Positions 38,474-60,570 of a DNA stretch of 64,000 nucleotides are shown piece after piece. The DNA comes from Blastomussa wellsi (Eukaryota; Cnidaria; Anthozoa; Scleractinia; Plerogyridae), in assembly GCA_947652115.1 (NCBI GenBank), contig OX393562.1, positions 28,749,289 through 28,813,288 of the forward strand, given 5' to 3'. How positions within the stretch are numbered: position 1 is the stretch's first letter; each line of letters begins with the position of its first letter. The translations under genes were made by a program, and so were the position numbers. Below the pieces are notes generated by a model. It was not told the origin of the DNA and made no database searches. It saw only the letters and a list, made by a program, of their open reading frames with translations.

Positions 38474-38960
38474 AGGCGCGGTGACCTAATAGTTAGCGCG
38501 CTGGACTCCGGATCTGACGGTTCGGATTCGAGCCCTGGCCGGGATACTTCGTTGTGTTCTTGGGGAAGACACTTTACTCTCATAGTGCCTCTCTCCACCC
38601 AGGTGTATAAATGGCTACTGGCGAATTTATTGCTGTGGGTAACCCTGCGATGGACTAGCATCCCATCCACCCTGATGGGCCAACGTATACCTTTTACCTC
38701 TCTTCAAAGTACCCTGATCACGCACTTTTTTTGAACGATGTAATTTTCGATTACAAGTTTTTGCAAAGGTTTATACACCTCACCCAGGTGTATAAATGGG
38801 TACCGGCGAATTTACTGCTGGGGGGTAACCCTGTGATGGACTAGTATCCCACCCAGGGGGTAGTAGAGATACTCTCTGTCGCTTCATGCTACAGAAATCG
38901 GGATAAGCTCCTGCCTGATGGGCCACTAGGCTCGAATGCAGACTTACCTTACCTTACCTT
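38474..38960 (+). mobile_element. tRNA-derived SINE, interrupted and partly duplicated
   Basis: A tRNA-like head (GGTGACCTAATAGTTAGCGC, box B GGATTCGAGCCC) at 38479-38535 is followed by the family body to about 38692. After about 80 unrelated bases the body restarts at CACCTCACCCAGGTGTATAAATGGG (38775) and this time runs to the family end, CACTAGGCTCGAATGCAGAC plus (ACCTT)n. Same family as 18049-18335. Two 3' portions behind one head suggest either insertion of a truncated copy or recombination between copies. Confidence 0.75.
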
Positions 38961-41915
38961 AAAATATAGCAATAGAGTTGATGCTCCGGTGCTCCCGGAA
39001 CTCCAAAGAACACCAACCCTATATATACTCAATTATACTAATTTCAGAGGACATTTTCAAACAGGAATCAAAGACAATATGAAGCGATGTCTTGACCATT
39101 GTCGGTAGTGAGTCGGCGTTTATTTCTGATTGACCAGGCTGGACTGTTTTGTCCAAGTTATTGAGCTCGAAAACAGCAGATGGAAGAACCTTTTGAAGTG
39201 CTGCTCGGTCAGCAAGAAAATAGCGCAAACAGTTAAATGGTTTTCAATTCTGATTGGCTGGCGCATCAGGCTAAAATATATTTTTTCCCGCAAAGAACTT
39301 TGCTTGCATTCTGTACCTTATGTATATTTGTGTCTGGTTTGGTAGACGAGTAAAAATAAATCCAGCTATGCTATGTCGATGGACTTGAAAACATATCACC
39401 ATTGCCTTTCTTATTTCGTTTTATGAAAAACATGAGAAATCTTGGTAGGGAGATAGATATAAGAGAATAGTGGTTTCAAGAATTATTGGCCAAAAAAATC
39501 TTGAAAATTATGTGGAACTGCTGCAGGCACCTGTGCATGACTTAGTCATGTTTTATTTAAAAAATATATATCGGCGATCATTGAATGAATAGGAGAATAT
39601 ATTATCGCTGTAGTTGTTTACAAACCAAACCTTTTACAAGACATTTAAGGGGAAAAAGTTTTAGGAATAGATTTTCTGGCCGCCCGTTGGTTTAGATATT
39701 CCGGTTTACTTTAGGTGGCGCCATTTATATACTTAGTGGAGCCAAAAGTCGAATCAAAACGTTCATAGTGTGATTCAATATTTAGATATTGACAATATTG
39801 TTGAAAAACAGCTTGCTGACCACAAACAAAACCAATTTTTGTCGGTACGTTTTGTTGCTGAATTTCCCGCTGACAGCTTTTACTCATAAGTTAAAAGATA
39901 TCTGCTGCATGGCGGGTAATCACAAACCTACGAAATTGACAAAGCACACATTTCGCCTAGTTCAATGCCAAACGCGTGTTAATCAATTCAGTAGACTGCA
40001 AAAGAGTGGAGCGTTGAAATTTTTGGTGCAGTTCCAGTGCTGTGAAAGTTTGATTTCAAACCATACATATCATAAAAATCTGCAGTGTCAAGAACAACGC
40101 ACTGATTACTAACCAAAGTTGTCTTTTTAACTGAGGGGGCTTTGTTAATATGATATTTTCATTTGATAAACACCTCAAGAAAGCAATGAAACATCTTTAA
40201 AAATAAACTGTAATAATTAAAAAAACCGGAGAGATCTCGGTTGATAGAATCGTTTGCAGCCGTTTGTCAACTATGTCATCGACACAAATATCCACCATCT
40301 TTTTGTGACAATGGTGAATGGTATGATTTGGAGAAAAACTATCTTCGACTACTGACTACAATTGTCTAAAATTATGAAAAAAAGAAACAATAATTAAAGC
40401 AATATTAATCATTGCACTAGGTTTGAAAAAAAAAAAGAAAATGAATTTGGCAAGCGGGGCCAGTATAAAATTAAGATTAGAATTTTTTAGAAGCCGTCGA
40501 AATTCAAGCAAGCTGGCATCCATACTTTTTTTCGTTTAGTAAGCTTCAGCAGAATTAATTTCCGGAAATAGGACTGCACGGACCTTCATATTGTTCCATT
40601 TCCCTTCCATATTCCTTTATACTATTTGCTTTTTGGTCGTATTGCTATAGGGAAACTATATTTTGAATCCGGTTTCCTACCAAACGTTTTCATCCGCCGA
40701 AAGATGACAAGGTCCTTACGAAACGAATTATATTTCCGAACTAACAAAATGCTTCAGGCAATTAAAAAATAAAGAATACTTATTTTTGAATGCAACAGAG
40801 GCTCTTCTCACTCCAGGTTTTTCTTTTTAGTTTTAAGCTCCCAATAAAAAAAACACTAATCGATGCACTGTTCGCATCACTGATCATGAGCAGTTTTGAT
40901 CAGACCAACTACACGTATCAACTTAGCCAGCAGTCCGTTTAAATTATCCTTGACGTGTTTGCTGTCCGTAGGTTTCTGTCGCGCTTCCGATTACATTTCA
41001 TGTTTAACGTTAGTAAGCCACCGCTTTGAAGTTGATTTGCATTCAGAGACAAAATCTTTGCTCATGAAAACATAATGGACTACTCTAAAGGATGCAATTT
41101 AATCCAGCTTTTCGGCAGTACGAAGAACGTCAAAGGGCGGCTATAAAGTGCCCAAGGTTATTGCAACTGACTTGAATACAAATAATAAGCGGACACATAA
41201 TGTTCTTTGGATGCAATAGAGCGTAATTTGTGACTTTAAAACAGTAAGCCGCGGAAGCAAAGCTAGCATGGCAGAAAGCAATACTGACAACATAACGACA
41301 TTCGACATTTAAGCTATTTTCCAAGAAACTTCATGAAAGATAGAGTTCTCCGCGAGGGGTCTTAATTAAAGTACTAATCATCGACAAAAAGAAATAGAAT
41401 TCTTTTCTTCCGCTTCAATATGGCGTTAAGTATTTTAAATTTGCCATAATTTACCAAGAGCGCAGTGTCCTTGAAATTACGTACAGCAAAATTTGAAGAT
41501 CGTAGCAAACTTAGAGTCTTTCGTGAGAAAGGCCTATCATATAATAGTCAAATGGTTGTGTTGCATACACGCTTTGCATTGATTATTAGCAAGCTGGCGT
41601 TCATAAGGTGAATGATCATTAGTCTATAAATCTTCTGAACCACCTTCCAGGAACAGCAAACAAATCAAAAACAATAATCTTTACAATTAAAAGTTATAAT
41701 ACTTTTAAATCTTCCCTTAAGGCCAAAATGTCTTTGAGCATCTTGAAATAAATTGTAAACTTAACAATGGACATAACACTCACAAGACAAATTAATTTCT
41801 TAACCATGAAATTGAAAGTGACAAATGTGCGAACAAATAAAATTGTAGTGCTGTGTGACGAGCGAAAGCACTCTATATTTTACTATTTAGTGGTAGTTAA
41901 GGTTCATTAATAGCC
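38961..41915. other. Non-coding, no gene seen
   Basis: AT-rich intergenic DNA. The 107-codon frame at 39789-40112 has no recognisable domain and no splice context. Confidence 0.4.
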
Positions 41916-42062
41916 AATTCCGATATATTAAATTCTAACATGGCGCCGAGGCTTGGGGGAATAAAACAAAAGAAATTATTTATTCATCCCTAAGCCCCGA
42001 CGCAAAATCTTTTGTTTTATTCCCCTAAGCCTCGGCGACATGTTAGAATATTATATCGGAAT
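41916..42062. mobile_element. MITE, near-perfect hairpin (left of an adjacent pair)
   Basis: ATTCCGATATATTAAATTCTAACATGGCG and CCGAGGCTTGGGGGAATAAA are matched in inverse by TTTATTCCCCTAAGCCTCGG and ACATGTTAGAATATTATATCGGAAT. Only a short loop near CATCCCTAAGCCCCGACG is left unpaired. Confidence 0.85.
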
Positions 42063-42225
42063 AGACCTTTTTACCGATACGGCAGTCATTTTGAATTCTA
42101 TTGTTTCACGTAGCTATTACGGGATGCCCAGGGAGCAAATTAATATGTATTTGCCCCCTGGGCATCCATAATAGCTACTTGAAACAGCAGAATTCAAAAT
42201 GGCCGCCGTATCGGTGAAAGGTCTA
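42062..42225. mobile_element. MITE, near-perfect hairpin (right of an adjacent pair)
   Basis: TAGACCTTTTTACCGATACGG and ATTTTGAATTC..GTAGCTATTA..GGATGCCCAGGG are matched in inverse by CCCTGGGCATCC..AATAGCTAC, GAATTCAAAAT and CCGTATCGGTGAAAGGTCTA. It abuts the previous element directly with no spacer. Confidence 0.85.
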
Positions 42226-42527
42226 AAAGATCAAGCTTCGTGTCGCAGGCGCAATACTAAAGTGTCAGAACTGGGCAGCAAGAATTGTGCACTGAAATTT
42301 TTGTGATGGGTATGAAGTGGGAATAAACATCTTCTAACAAAACTTTCAGCACTGTGAGACTACGAGTTTGTCAATGTCCGAAATGTACGGAAGCCGGGAA
42401 GGGACAATCCAAAAATAATTTTCAAATCCAAAAAAATATTTTAAATCGTAATATTTTTTGCAAAACCTTGTTAGAAAGTTTGTCAAATCTAAAAAAACTA
42501 TTTCAAATCTTTATACAATTATTGGAG

Positions 42528-43327
42528 CCACAAATAAATTTTCACGAATACGAAAATAGTTTAAAATCCAAAAATCTTTGTGAAATCCAAATATATATTT
42601 TTAAAATCGCAAAAAAACTTTTGTCACGTGCTGCTTGTGCCGGCAATCAGTTTGTGTCAGAGGCTTGCCGACTTAGCCATATTGCATCCAAAAGAGAGGA
42701 GAGTTTTGAATTTGAGCAGTGCGATGGTCTGCCATAAACGTGGAAGGCAAATTTTGGAACATTGAAACATTCTGCCGTCGGCGTACGTGGGACTCTAAAG
42801 AGACAATAACAGGAAAGCGTGTTGTGTAGTTCTGCTGTCGAGAGATCTGCAGTAAAACATAACTTTAAATGGGGATTTGAAGAACATGAGATTTCTATGA
42901 AGGACTGTCAATAGAATGCTAAGCGAGTATGGGTTGCGAAGAAGAAATCCCGAAGAAATCAAACTCATTGCGAGCATGCTGTGTGGAAAGTAATTTAGCG
43001 TGGAACAAGCTGCAATGTAACCATTCCTCGAGACAAGGACATGCGAATTCTAAGAGTTGGACCCAGGTGTATTTGCCCTTCGAAAGTCGGCTAAGAAGCG
43101 CTATCGTCGATCACGTCTCACCAGGGCCAAACGCATTGCGGCGGGTGGAAGGTACGTCGCTCTTGTCTCTTTAGAGTCCCACACCGACGGCAGAATATTT
43201 CAATGTTCAAAAATTTGCCTTCCATGTTTATGGCAGAACATCGCACTGCTCATACTCCAAACTCTCCTCTCCTTTGGATGCAATATGGAATAAACTGTTT
43301 TCGTATTCGTGAAAATTTATTTGTGGA
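42528..43327. mobile_element. Long foldback transposon with decayed integrase-type transposase pieces
   Basis: Left arm 42528-42806 and right arm 43163-43327 are inverted copies; the left arm carries an extra block of about 100 bases. Shared landmarks are CCACAAATAAATTTTCACGA at the ends, GCATCCAAAAGAGAGGAGAG midway and GGGACTCTAAAGAGACAA at the inner ends. The centre (about 42868-43162, +) has broken coding remnants in several frames: TVNRMLSEYGLRRRN, which looks like the second helix of a helix-turn-helix, IPRDKDMRILR, and GVFALRKSAKKRYRR. In that order they resemble the N-terminal half of DDE/integrase-core transposases common in fish and cnidarian genomes. Stops and frameshifts make it inactive. 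Superfamily is uncertain (IS3EU-like is a guess). Confidence 0.7.
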
Positions 43328-43868
43328 TCAAATGGGTCACTGGTTTCTTGGCAGAAATAAGCTGTCCAATGAGACATTTGAAATCTGAACATTGGCCTTC
43401 GCTACTAATGTCTGTTAATCTAGAAATATTGCAAATAAATCCACGAAATGCAATTTCCTCTGTAACGTATTGTTTAGGTGGATCTATCAAGCAAATTGAT
43501 TCAATTGGTGATGTTAATCTTACAAGACCTTACAACCTTTACACTAGCCAAACAGCTGCAAGATGGTAGGAATCCCGGAGGGGAAGGGGGTCCCATACCG
43601 AACAAATGGAATACTCGTCGGAATTTTTAATTAATCCCTTAAAAGGAGATCAACCTGGGCGTGGCTTCGCGTGCAACCCTAAACCAGACCTTTACGGCTA
43701 AAATAATGTGCATTTTGCCCGGAACAACCCAACAGACACCACCGCTGAGCTACACGATATTTTGCGAAAACCGAGTTCAATAATTGTTTCATCATTCGTC
43801 AACTTTATTTGTTTTAGTTTTGCACGATTACTTTCGGGAACTTTCGACCGCCTGCTTTCTTGATGAAG
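43328..43868. other. Non-coding flank of the foldback transposon
   Basis: No gene supported; short frames only. Confidence 0.4.
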
Positions 43869-43922
43869 TATAAATACAGACAAAACCATAACTTCACATT
43901 CGAATTCTCCTTCTTTCAGACA

Positions 43923-44063
43923 ATGCCGAAGGGGAATATTTTCGTTCCCTTCGTTCTATTCCTGCTGTATTATGTTGTTTTCAAGTCCGCTAGGCATGTT
44001 CTCTCACAACTCTGGAAAACAAACTGCCATTTTTTTCCCGGAATTGGACAAAACTGCGCATAA
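43923..44063 (+). CDS. Doubtful small signal-peptide ORF
   Basis: A 46-residue frame starts MPKGNIFVPFVLFLLYYVVF, a good signal-peptide or membrane-anchor profile, and continues with two cysteines to TAA. The ATG is preceded by TTCTTTCAG (acceptor-like) and by TATAAATA at 43869. The opening K-G-x-x-F-V-P also begins the peptide at 6383. Very short, no partner exon found, so it may be chance or a relic. Confidence 0.25.
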   Translation: MPKGNIFVPFVLFLLYYVVFKSARHVLSQLWKTNCHFFPGIGQNCA

Positions 44064-44880
44064 GTAGATTGTTATTCGTAGCAAAATCAATGTTGGACAC
44101 CAATGCGCATGAGCAGAGCATTATTCGTAGACAGTTATTTGTAGGTTACGTGGTAGGTTCCTGGGCAGTGAAAAGGAGAGAAAAAAATGAATCGAATGAT
44201 AATCTACTTTATTTTGTCATATATTAACAATGGTTATATGGTTAGGTCTAAATAAGCGGGTGTGATTACACGTCTAAAAGTAGGCTATTAAGTAGAAAAG
44301 CAATGCTTAAATTAAATAATTATACTAACGCAAAACAGGAATTCTTATGCCGAAATATTATAAACTTCCAAAAGTGATCCTATCTAAAATTTAAATGACT
44401 TAGTGCTCTCTTCTGTTAAACTAACTCAACTGAAAAATAAATGAATTAAAAACAAAAACAAAAATGAAAAATAGTTCGACGATCATAAACTAATGCGGAG
44501 CATTTTTCTACGGGCTGTCTTCAAACAGAAAGCTTATTCAAGTAATCACCTACTTCCGTCCAACAACGTTATGGAGTGGGCATGCAAGTTTAAATCTAAC
44601 GACACTTCTTAAATTCATTTAAATAAAATGTTTAAATAGAAACAGTTCGTAGATCTAAGAGTTAAAACCTTTACATCCCACTCCTCGTGGCGTTGTTGGG
44701 TTGTTATGCGTCCTTTGACAAGACTACACTTGTGATCTTCAGTGATAGCAAGAAAAACCATTTATTTTTAGCTCAGTTGTGTTAGTTGGTTACCAACAGT
44801 ATAGAGTCGCTTTGGTTGATAAAAATGTACCTCTAAGTGATTTCTAGGAGTGTAACAGCTCTCAAAGCCTGAGAAGTCTA
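44064..44880. other. Non-coding, no gene seen
   Basis: AT-rich intergenic DNA without a supportable gene or a clear repeat. Confidence 0.4.
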
Positions 44881-45170
44881 TAGAGTGGTAAAGTGATGAC
44901 GTCACAAAAACTAAATTTATGAAGTTATGGGATTTACTTATTATGGGATTTATTTATTTTTATTCTAAACGGTTTAGAACGAAGACAAAATTACAAGGAT
45001 TTGTTAGGAGTCACTGAAGCATGAAAGGGTCAATATCTCACCCACAAATTGAAATAAGATGCTGATTTTTGGTAAGTGGGCATTCTTCATCATGTAATTC
45101 CTGAAGATCTTAATGAATCCCACAATTTCAAAAATTTAAATATTTGTGACGTCACACTTTACCACTCTAC
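44881..45170. mobile_element. Foldback element with TAGAGTGGTAAAGTG ends
   Basis: TAGAGTGGTAAAGTGATGACGTCACAAA at the left is matched in inverse by TTTGTGACGTCACACTTTACCACTCTA at the right, with further pairing around AAATTTA. About 290 bases; the centre has no coding region. Each arm includes the palindrome TGACGTCA, a CREB/ATF-type site. Confidence 0.8.
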
Positions 45171-45207
45171 TGGCCCTCCAGCAGGGTGGCAGTTGTTTTT
45201 GCTTTTG

Positions 45208-45263
45208 TAGCCTGCGTAGCCGGCGGGATTCGCAGCCGCAAATCCCGCCGGCTACGCAGGCTA
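45208..45263. repeat. GC-rich near-perfect palindrome
   Basis: TAGCCTGCGTAGCCGGCGGG..GATT, then a central GCAGCCGC region, then the inverted arm AATCCCGCCGGCTACGCAGG..CTA. Arms of about 24 bases with at most one mismatch. In AT-rich surroundings it stands out; likely a MITE terminus pair with its centre lost. Confidence 0.75.
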
Positions 45264-45424
45264 TTAGGTTTGGGGTTGTTCCTGTTGGTTGTTCTATAGT
45301 TCTCTCGAAAGGAAGCCAACCATTCATGGGAGATCTTGCGAGAGCTGCTACCAGCGCACAAGGGACAAAGTCAAAAAATGGCGATGTGTGGATTTACGCG
45401 GATTTGATTGAAAGAACAACCTGT

Positions 45425-45519
45425 GGCTTCATAGCTCAGTTGGTAGAGCATCGCACCGATATCGCAGAGGTCACGGGTTCGAATCCCGTTCAAGCTCTGA
45501 ATTTTTTCAGGCTTCTTTA

Positions 45520-45551
<32 letters not shown>

Positions 45552-45620
45552 AGATCATTTCTCACTTTCATCTATACCCGAAGTTCATATAAGAATTTTT
45601 TCATATTCTTTACATAACAA
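45425..45620 (+). mobile_element. tRNA-derived SINE with an intact-looking tRNA-like head
   Basis: The first 73 bases (45425-45497) can be laid out as a cloverleaf: D-stem GCTC/GAGC with AGTTGGTA loop, T-arm ACGGG-TTCGAAT-CCCGT, and a 7-bp acceptor stem with one mismatch and one wobble. The anticodon position reads GAT, but base 33 is C not T and the anticodon stem has two mismatches, so it should not act as tRNA. A hairpin AAGC..CTGAA / TTCAG..GCTT follows at once, then a conserved tail. I recognise the overlapping nonsense frame (AQLVEHR..GSNPV) from many cnidarian gene predictions, which marks a high-copy family. Confidence 0.7.
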
Positions 45621-46309
45621 CTACAACTATTACGTAATAAAATGAACCTGATAAGGATTTCACTGCCATGCAATGTGACATGTGACCAGGTTGAATTAAA
45701 ACATGAAGAAAAAATTAAAATTACCTCTCTTTATATTACTATTTCCTCTTTATAAATATTTTTTCTGAACATAAGAGTATTTTTCAAATGAAAGATTTTT
45801 TACATAAAAACGAAAAAAAAAAAAAAAACGTCAACCAAAGCAGTTTGACATTTTTTGATCTGATGTCTTGCACTTTTGTGAAATATGTAAAATATTTTGA
45901 TAACAGTAACTACAAAATGGATTTGCCATTAGAGTAATGCAATGTAGCACTACTCCTCTCTAGTTTTTTTCAACAATATACAATATTTTTCGCTATTTAC
46001 GAGTGGTGTGAATTGATACGAATGAGTTTGTCTTAGTACTAGTCTAGTCTCTAGGCTCTCTATTTACGCGTTACTTCGCAATTTATTTTTTAGCCATGAA
46101 TACTACATTTAATTTTCGCAGCCGAACGTATGCTATATTTTCCTGTTGAGCCAGATACCATTTCAGTATATATAAACGAAACGAATAACCGATCCAAAAT
46201 ACCCAAATGATGTAAAACTACTTATAAATACGCAAATACGACATGTTCCCAGTAATCATTTGTTAAATTAAATATCATGAGAATAATTTAAAACGGCATA
46301 TTAACATTG
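45621..46309. other. Non-coding 3' flank of receptor gene
   Basis: AT-rich with an A-run near 45813; no gene supported. Confidence 0.4.
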
Positions 46310-46456
46310 TCAAAAAGTGTCTGAGTCACCATTGTCTTGATTTACAGCCAGGGCATTGTTAAGATCCTCGTCGCGCACATGAAGTTGAATTTCATCGTAA
46401 GGTCTTCTACCAGAGGACGTCTGCTCCTGGCTGCCAAATAGCGGTCCTTGAATATA
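46310..46456 (-). pseudogene. Decayed duplicate of the receptor's last exon
   Basis: The minus strand reads GPLFGSQEQTSSGRRPYDEI then QLHVRDEDLNNALAVNQDNG and DSDTF before a stop. The exon at 46952-47194 matches it throughout (YDEIQLH, D-LxxAL, NQDNG). After the only nearby acceptor (ATATTCAAG) the frame is off by one base from that of the active exon, so splicing exon 48173-48221 to it would destroy the conserved reading. The first tyrosine of the active copy is Phe here. It ends cleanly, showing what the original C terminus probably looked like. It could also be an alternative exon used in another phase. Confidence 0.6.
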
Positions 46457-46909
46457 GAAATTACACATGAGGCCAAGAATGATCAAGATATATATCAAAC
46501 ACGAAAGACAGTGTTTCATCACATTCCCAAACACCAAGTAGAGAGTTAAAAATACTCCGCTGCGCGTCGTATTCTCGACGGAGAACCCGTTCGAAGTGTT
46601 TGGAAATGTGACGAAACACCCTCTCTAGTGTTTGATCTATCTTCTCATTGAAAACTAAAGCTAGGGAGTAAAGCTACGGAGAAAACCAAGAAATTACAAA
46701 TTCAATCAGATTTCCAAACCAGGCCATAGTTCTGATTTCCTCTGTTTTAATTTGATGAATTAGTAATGAGTTTGAGAGGAGAAACCACGCCGGACAAACT
46801 TATGCTACAATTAGTTTACAACCCTGGACTAAAAATTTAACTCTTTAAGGTTTTCTTTACGTTTTTTCATATATGCGAGAATACTGGATTAAAGAGTGCC
46901 ATATCACAA

Positions 46910-58387
<11,478 letters not shown>

Positions 58388-58551
58388 CTGAAAAACAAAA
58401 TATTTATAAAAATTATATATCATAAATTATCAATAGAGTTCTTATACACTTGAATTTTGGACATCTGTATAGGAGGCCAAATGTAATTATAATAGCTTGG
58501 TAGTCATGTCTTATTAACTATTGGGTTGATAATTATGTTATCACCAGGAAT

Positions 58552-58569
58552 AAAATTAATATCAATATC

Positions 58570-58600
<31 letters not shown>

Positions 58601-58607
58601 TTTTTTA

Positions 58608-58647
<40 letters not shown>

Positions 58648-58795
58648 TTTTAATATAATAATAATAATCAGCTTTATTTAAAGAGGGTAATGACTAAACA
58701 GTTAAGACTGATGAACTTGCGGCTCTCACAAAGACTAATATTATTAAAGAATTACATTGAATATTCTGAACCGCGTTGACTAATATTTTTTTGCT
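58552..58795 (-). mobile_element. Retroelement 3' end with (ATT)n tail
   Basis: On the minus strand, TTTGTGAGAGCCGCAAGTTC..CATTACCCTCTTTAAATAAAGCTG leads into three ATT tracts (58570-58670) separated by AAAAATT. The 5' part is lost in the assembly gap. Confidence 0.55.
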
Positions 58796-58800
58796 CTTTT

Positions 58801-59000
58801 NNNNNNNNNNNNNNNNNNNNNNNNNNNNNNNNNNNNNNNNNNNNNNNNNNNNNNNNNNNNNNNNNNNNNNNNNNNNNNNNNNNNNNNNNNNNNNNNNNNN
58901 NNNNNNNNNNNNNNNNNNNNNNNNNNNNNNNNNNNNNNNNNNNNNNNNNNNNNNNNNNNNNNNNNNNNNNNNNNNNNNNNNNNNNNNNNNNNNNNNNNNN
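58801..59000. other. Assembly gap (200 N)
   Basis: Exactly 200 unknown bases, the conventional size for a gap of unknown or estimated length. It lies upstream of the first recognised exon of the minus-strand FN3 receptor, so the signal-peptide exon could be hidden here. Confidence 0.98.
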
Positions 59001-59673
59001 CATGGCATAGAATCGAACGGAACAATCACTGTCTGAACACTCGATCAGACAACACTCGCAAACAATACTGTTTATGAATTTATTCTCTTTTGAAGGCGAC
59101 ACACGAATTCTTAGTAGTTTCAATAACTGACTTTTTTACAACTTAAATTATGTTTAGTAGTTTCTATGCATATTGCAGAACTCAAAACGACGAAGAAGAA
59201 AATATGCTTCATATGCACTATCAAGTTAACTCCGGATCGATATGGACGTGAACACAAGTGTGACCGTTATTTGCTTTGTAAACCCTCCCGAAAGCCAAGC
59301 AATTTTATAAATTACACGCGTCTGCTCTCACACCCATGGGTTTTCTTTTAAAGAGTTCCATGGAATTGAATAATTAAAAATTTATTTTTTTTGGTGTTTT
59401 TATTTATCGGCGACCTTTCATAGTCACTAATATAAATAATTTAAAATGGACGCGTACGCTAATAAACAGACGCCAAATGTATGATTGCATGCGCTTGATA
59501 CTTGTATAATTTACCAAAAGGTTTTATTCTCATTCAACCAACAATTTGAAACGGCCTGCTTTGTCAAACAAACTGTTTTTTACCCGAGTAATCCGGCTGT
59601 AATTGCCCAAACAAATCGGAAACGGATACGTGTGGATTGGCATGGTGTCGGAAAATTTGCCCAGGTCGAGTTA
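59001..59673. other. Non-coding, no gene seen
   Basis: AT-rich with short frames only; no signal peptide exon for the receptor could be recognised. Confidence 0.4.
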
Positions 59674-60570
59674 GGCCTCAATTATATGGTCTCGGGTACC
59701 CGAGACAGCCCTCCCTCCCGCGACAACTTCACAGAGCGTTTATATGACACAAAATTGTCTCTGTGAGCTGAGTTAAAGTTGACCCTGTTTGATTATTAAT
59801 AAAGTATTTTAATATTCAACTCACCAGTTATCCTTCCTACTTTGAATTTCTTTCGTTTATTCGATCACTGGAGGCCTTTCTGGGTTAAATTCTATTTCTT
59901 TAGTGCAATTTTTTGCTAAAAAACCTGAAATCCGGACAGTACGTGACACTCGGCACGTTGAGAGTTGTCCCGGGTAGTGTTTATATGAGAAAAAGTTGTC
60001 CCGCCTGTTGTCCCAACACAACTCGCCCACCCGAGTTGCCTCGCCTCCCGAGACAACTCGGATAAGATCATATAAACGGTTGGCGGAATTTTTAGCTCGC
60101 CCAGGACATATTCGGGGAGGGTTGTCTCGGGTACCAGATCGAGACCATATAAATGGGACCTTAGGACCCATATTTATATGGTCTCGGGTACCCGAGACAA
60201 CCCTCCCCACTTCCCCGAGTTACCCTGGGCGAGCTAACTTTGAATTTGATAAATTTTGCCAAGCTCGGGTAGGCGAGTTGTCTCGTCTCGGCAGGTAAGG
60301 TGACAATGGCAGCCGGGACAATTTTTTCTCATATCACTTTGGCTCGCCTACCCGGGACAACTGTTAACGTTCCGAGTGTCAAGTACTGTCCGGATTTCAG
60401 GTTTTTAAGCAAAAAATTGAATTTCACCCAGCAAGAAGGATAACTGGTTATTTAATTACTCTATGAATAAACAAACAGGGTCCACTTTAACACAGCCGAC
60501 AGAGACATTTTTTGTCATATAAAAGCTCGGAATAGTTGTCTCGGATACCCGAGACCATACGACTGAGGCT
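59674..60570. mobile_element. Giant palindromic (foldback) element, about 900 bases
   Basis: GCCTCAATTATATGGTCTCG at the left is matched by the inverted CGAGACCATACGACTGAGGC at the right. The match continues through GACCCTGTTTGATTATT, CCAGTTATCCTTC, CCTGAAATCCGGACAGTACG and TGACACTCGG, so arms reach nearly to the centre. Inside, CTCGGGTACCCGAGACAAC motifs recur in both orientations, and ATATAAATGGGACCTTAGGA..CCCATATTTATAT is a small inner hairpin near 60140-60180. No coding capacity. Confidence 0.8.

Noticed and set aside
45425..45497. Functional tRNA gene reading GAT
   Set aside because: C at position 33, two mismatches in the anticodon stem and one in the acceptor stem; called a SINE head.
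45146..45592. 148-codon open frame on the plus strand
   Set aside because: It runs across a palindrome and a tRNA-derived SINE; its C-terminal part is the well-known nonsense reading of that SINE.
58694..59123. Open frames spanning the gap
   Set aside because: Most of their length is N; no real protein evidence.
60000..60300. 100-117 codon frames on both strands inside the large palindrome
   Set aside because: Both strands are open because the DNA is self-complementary; no domain.
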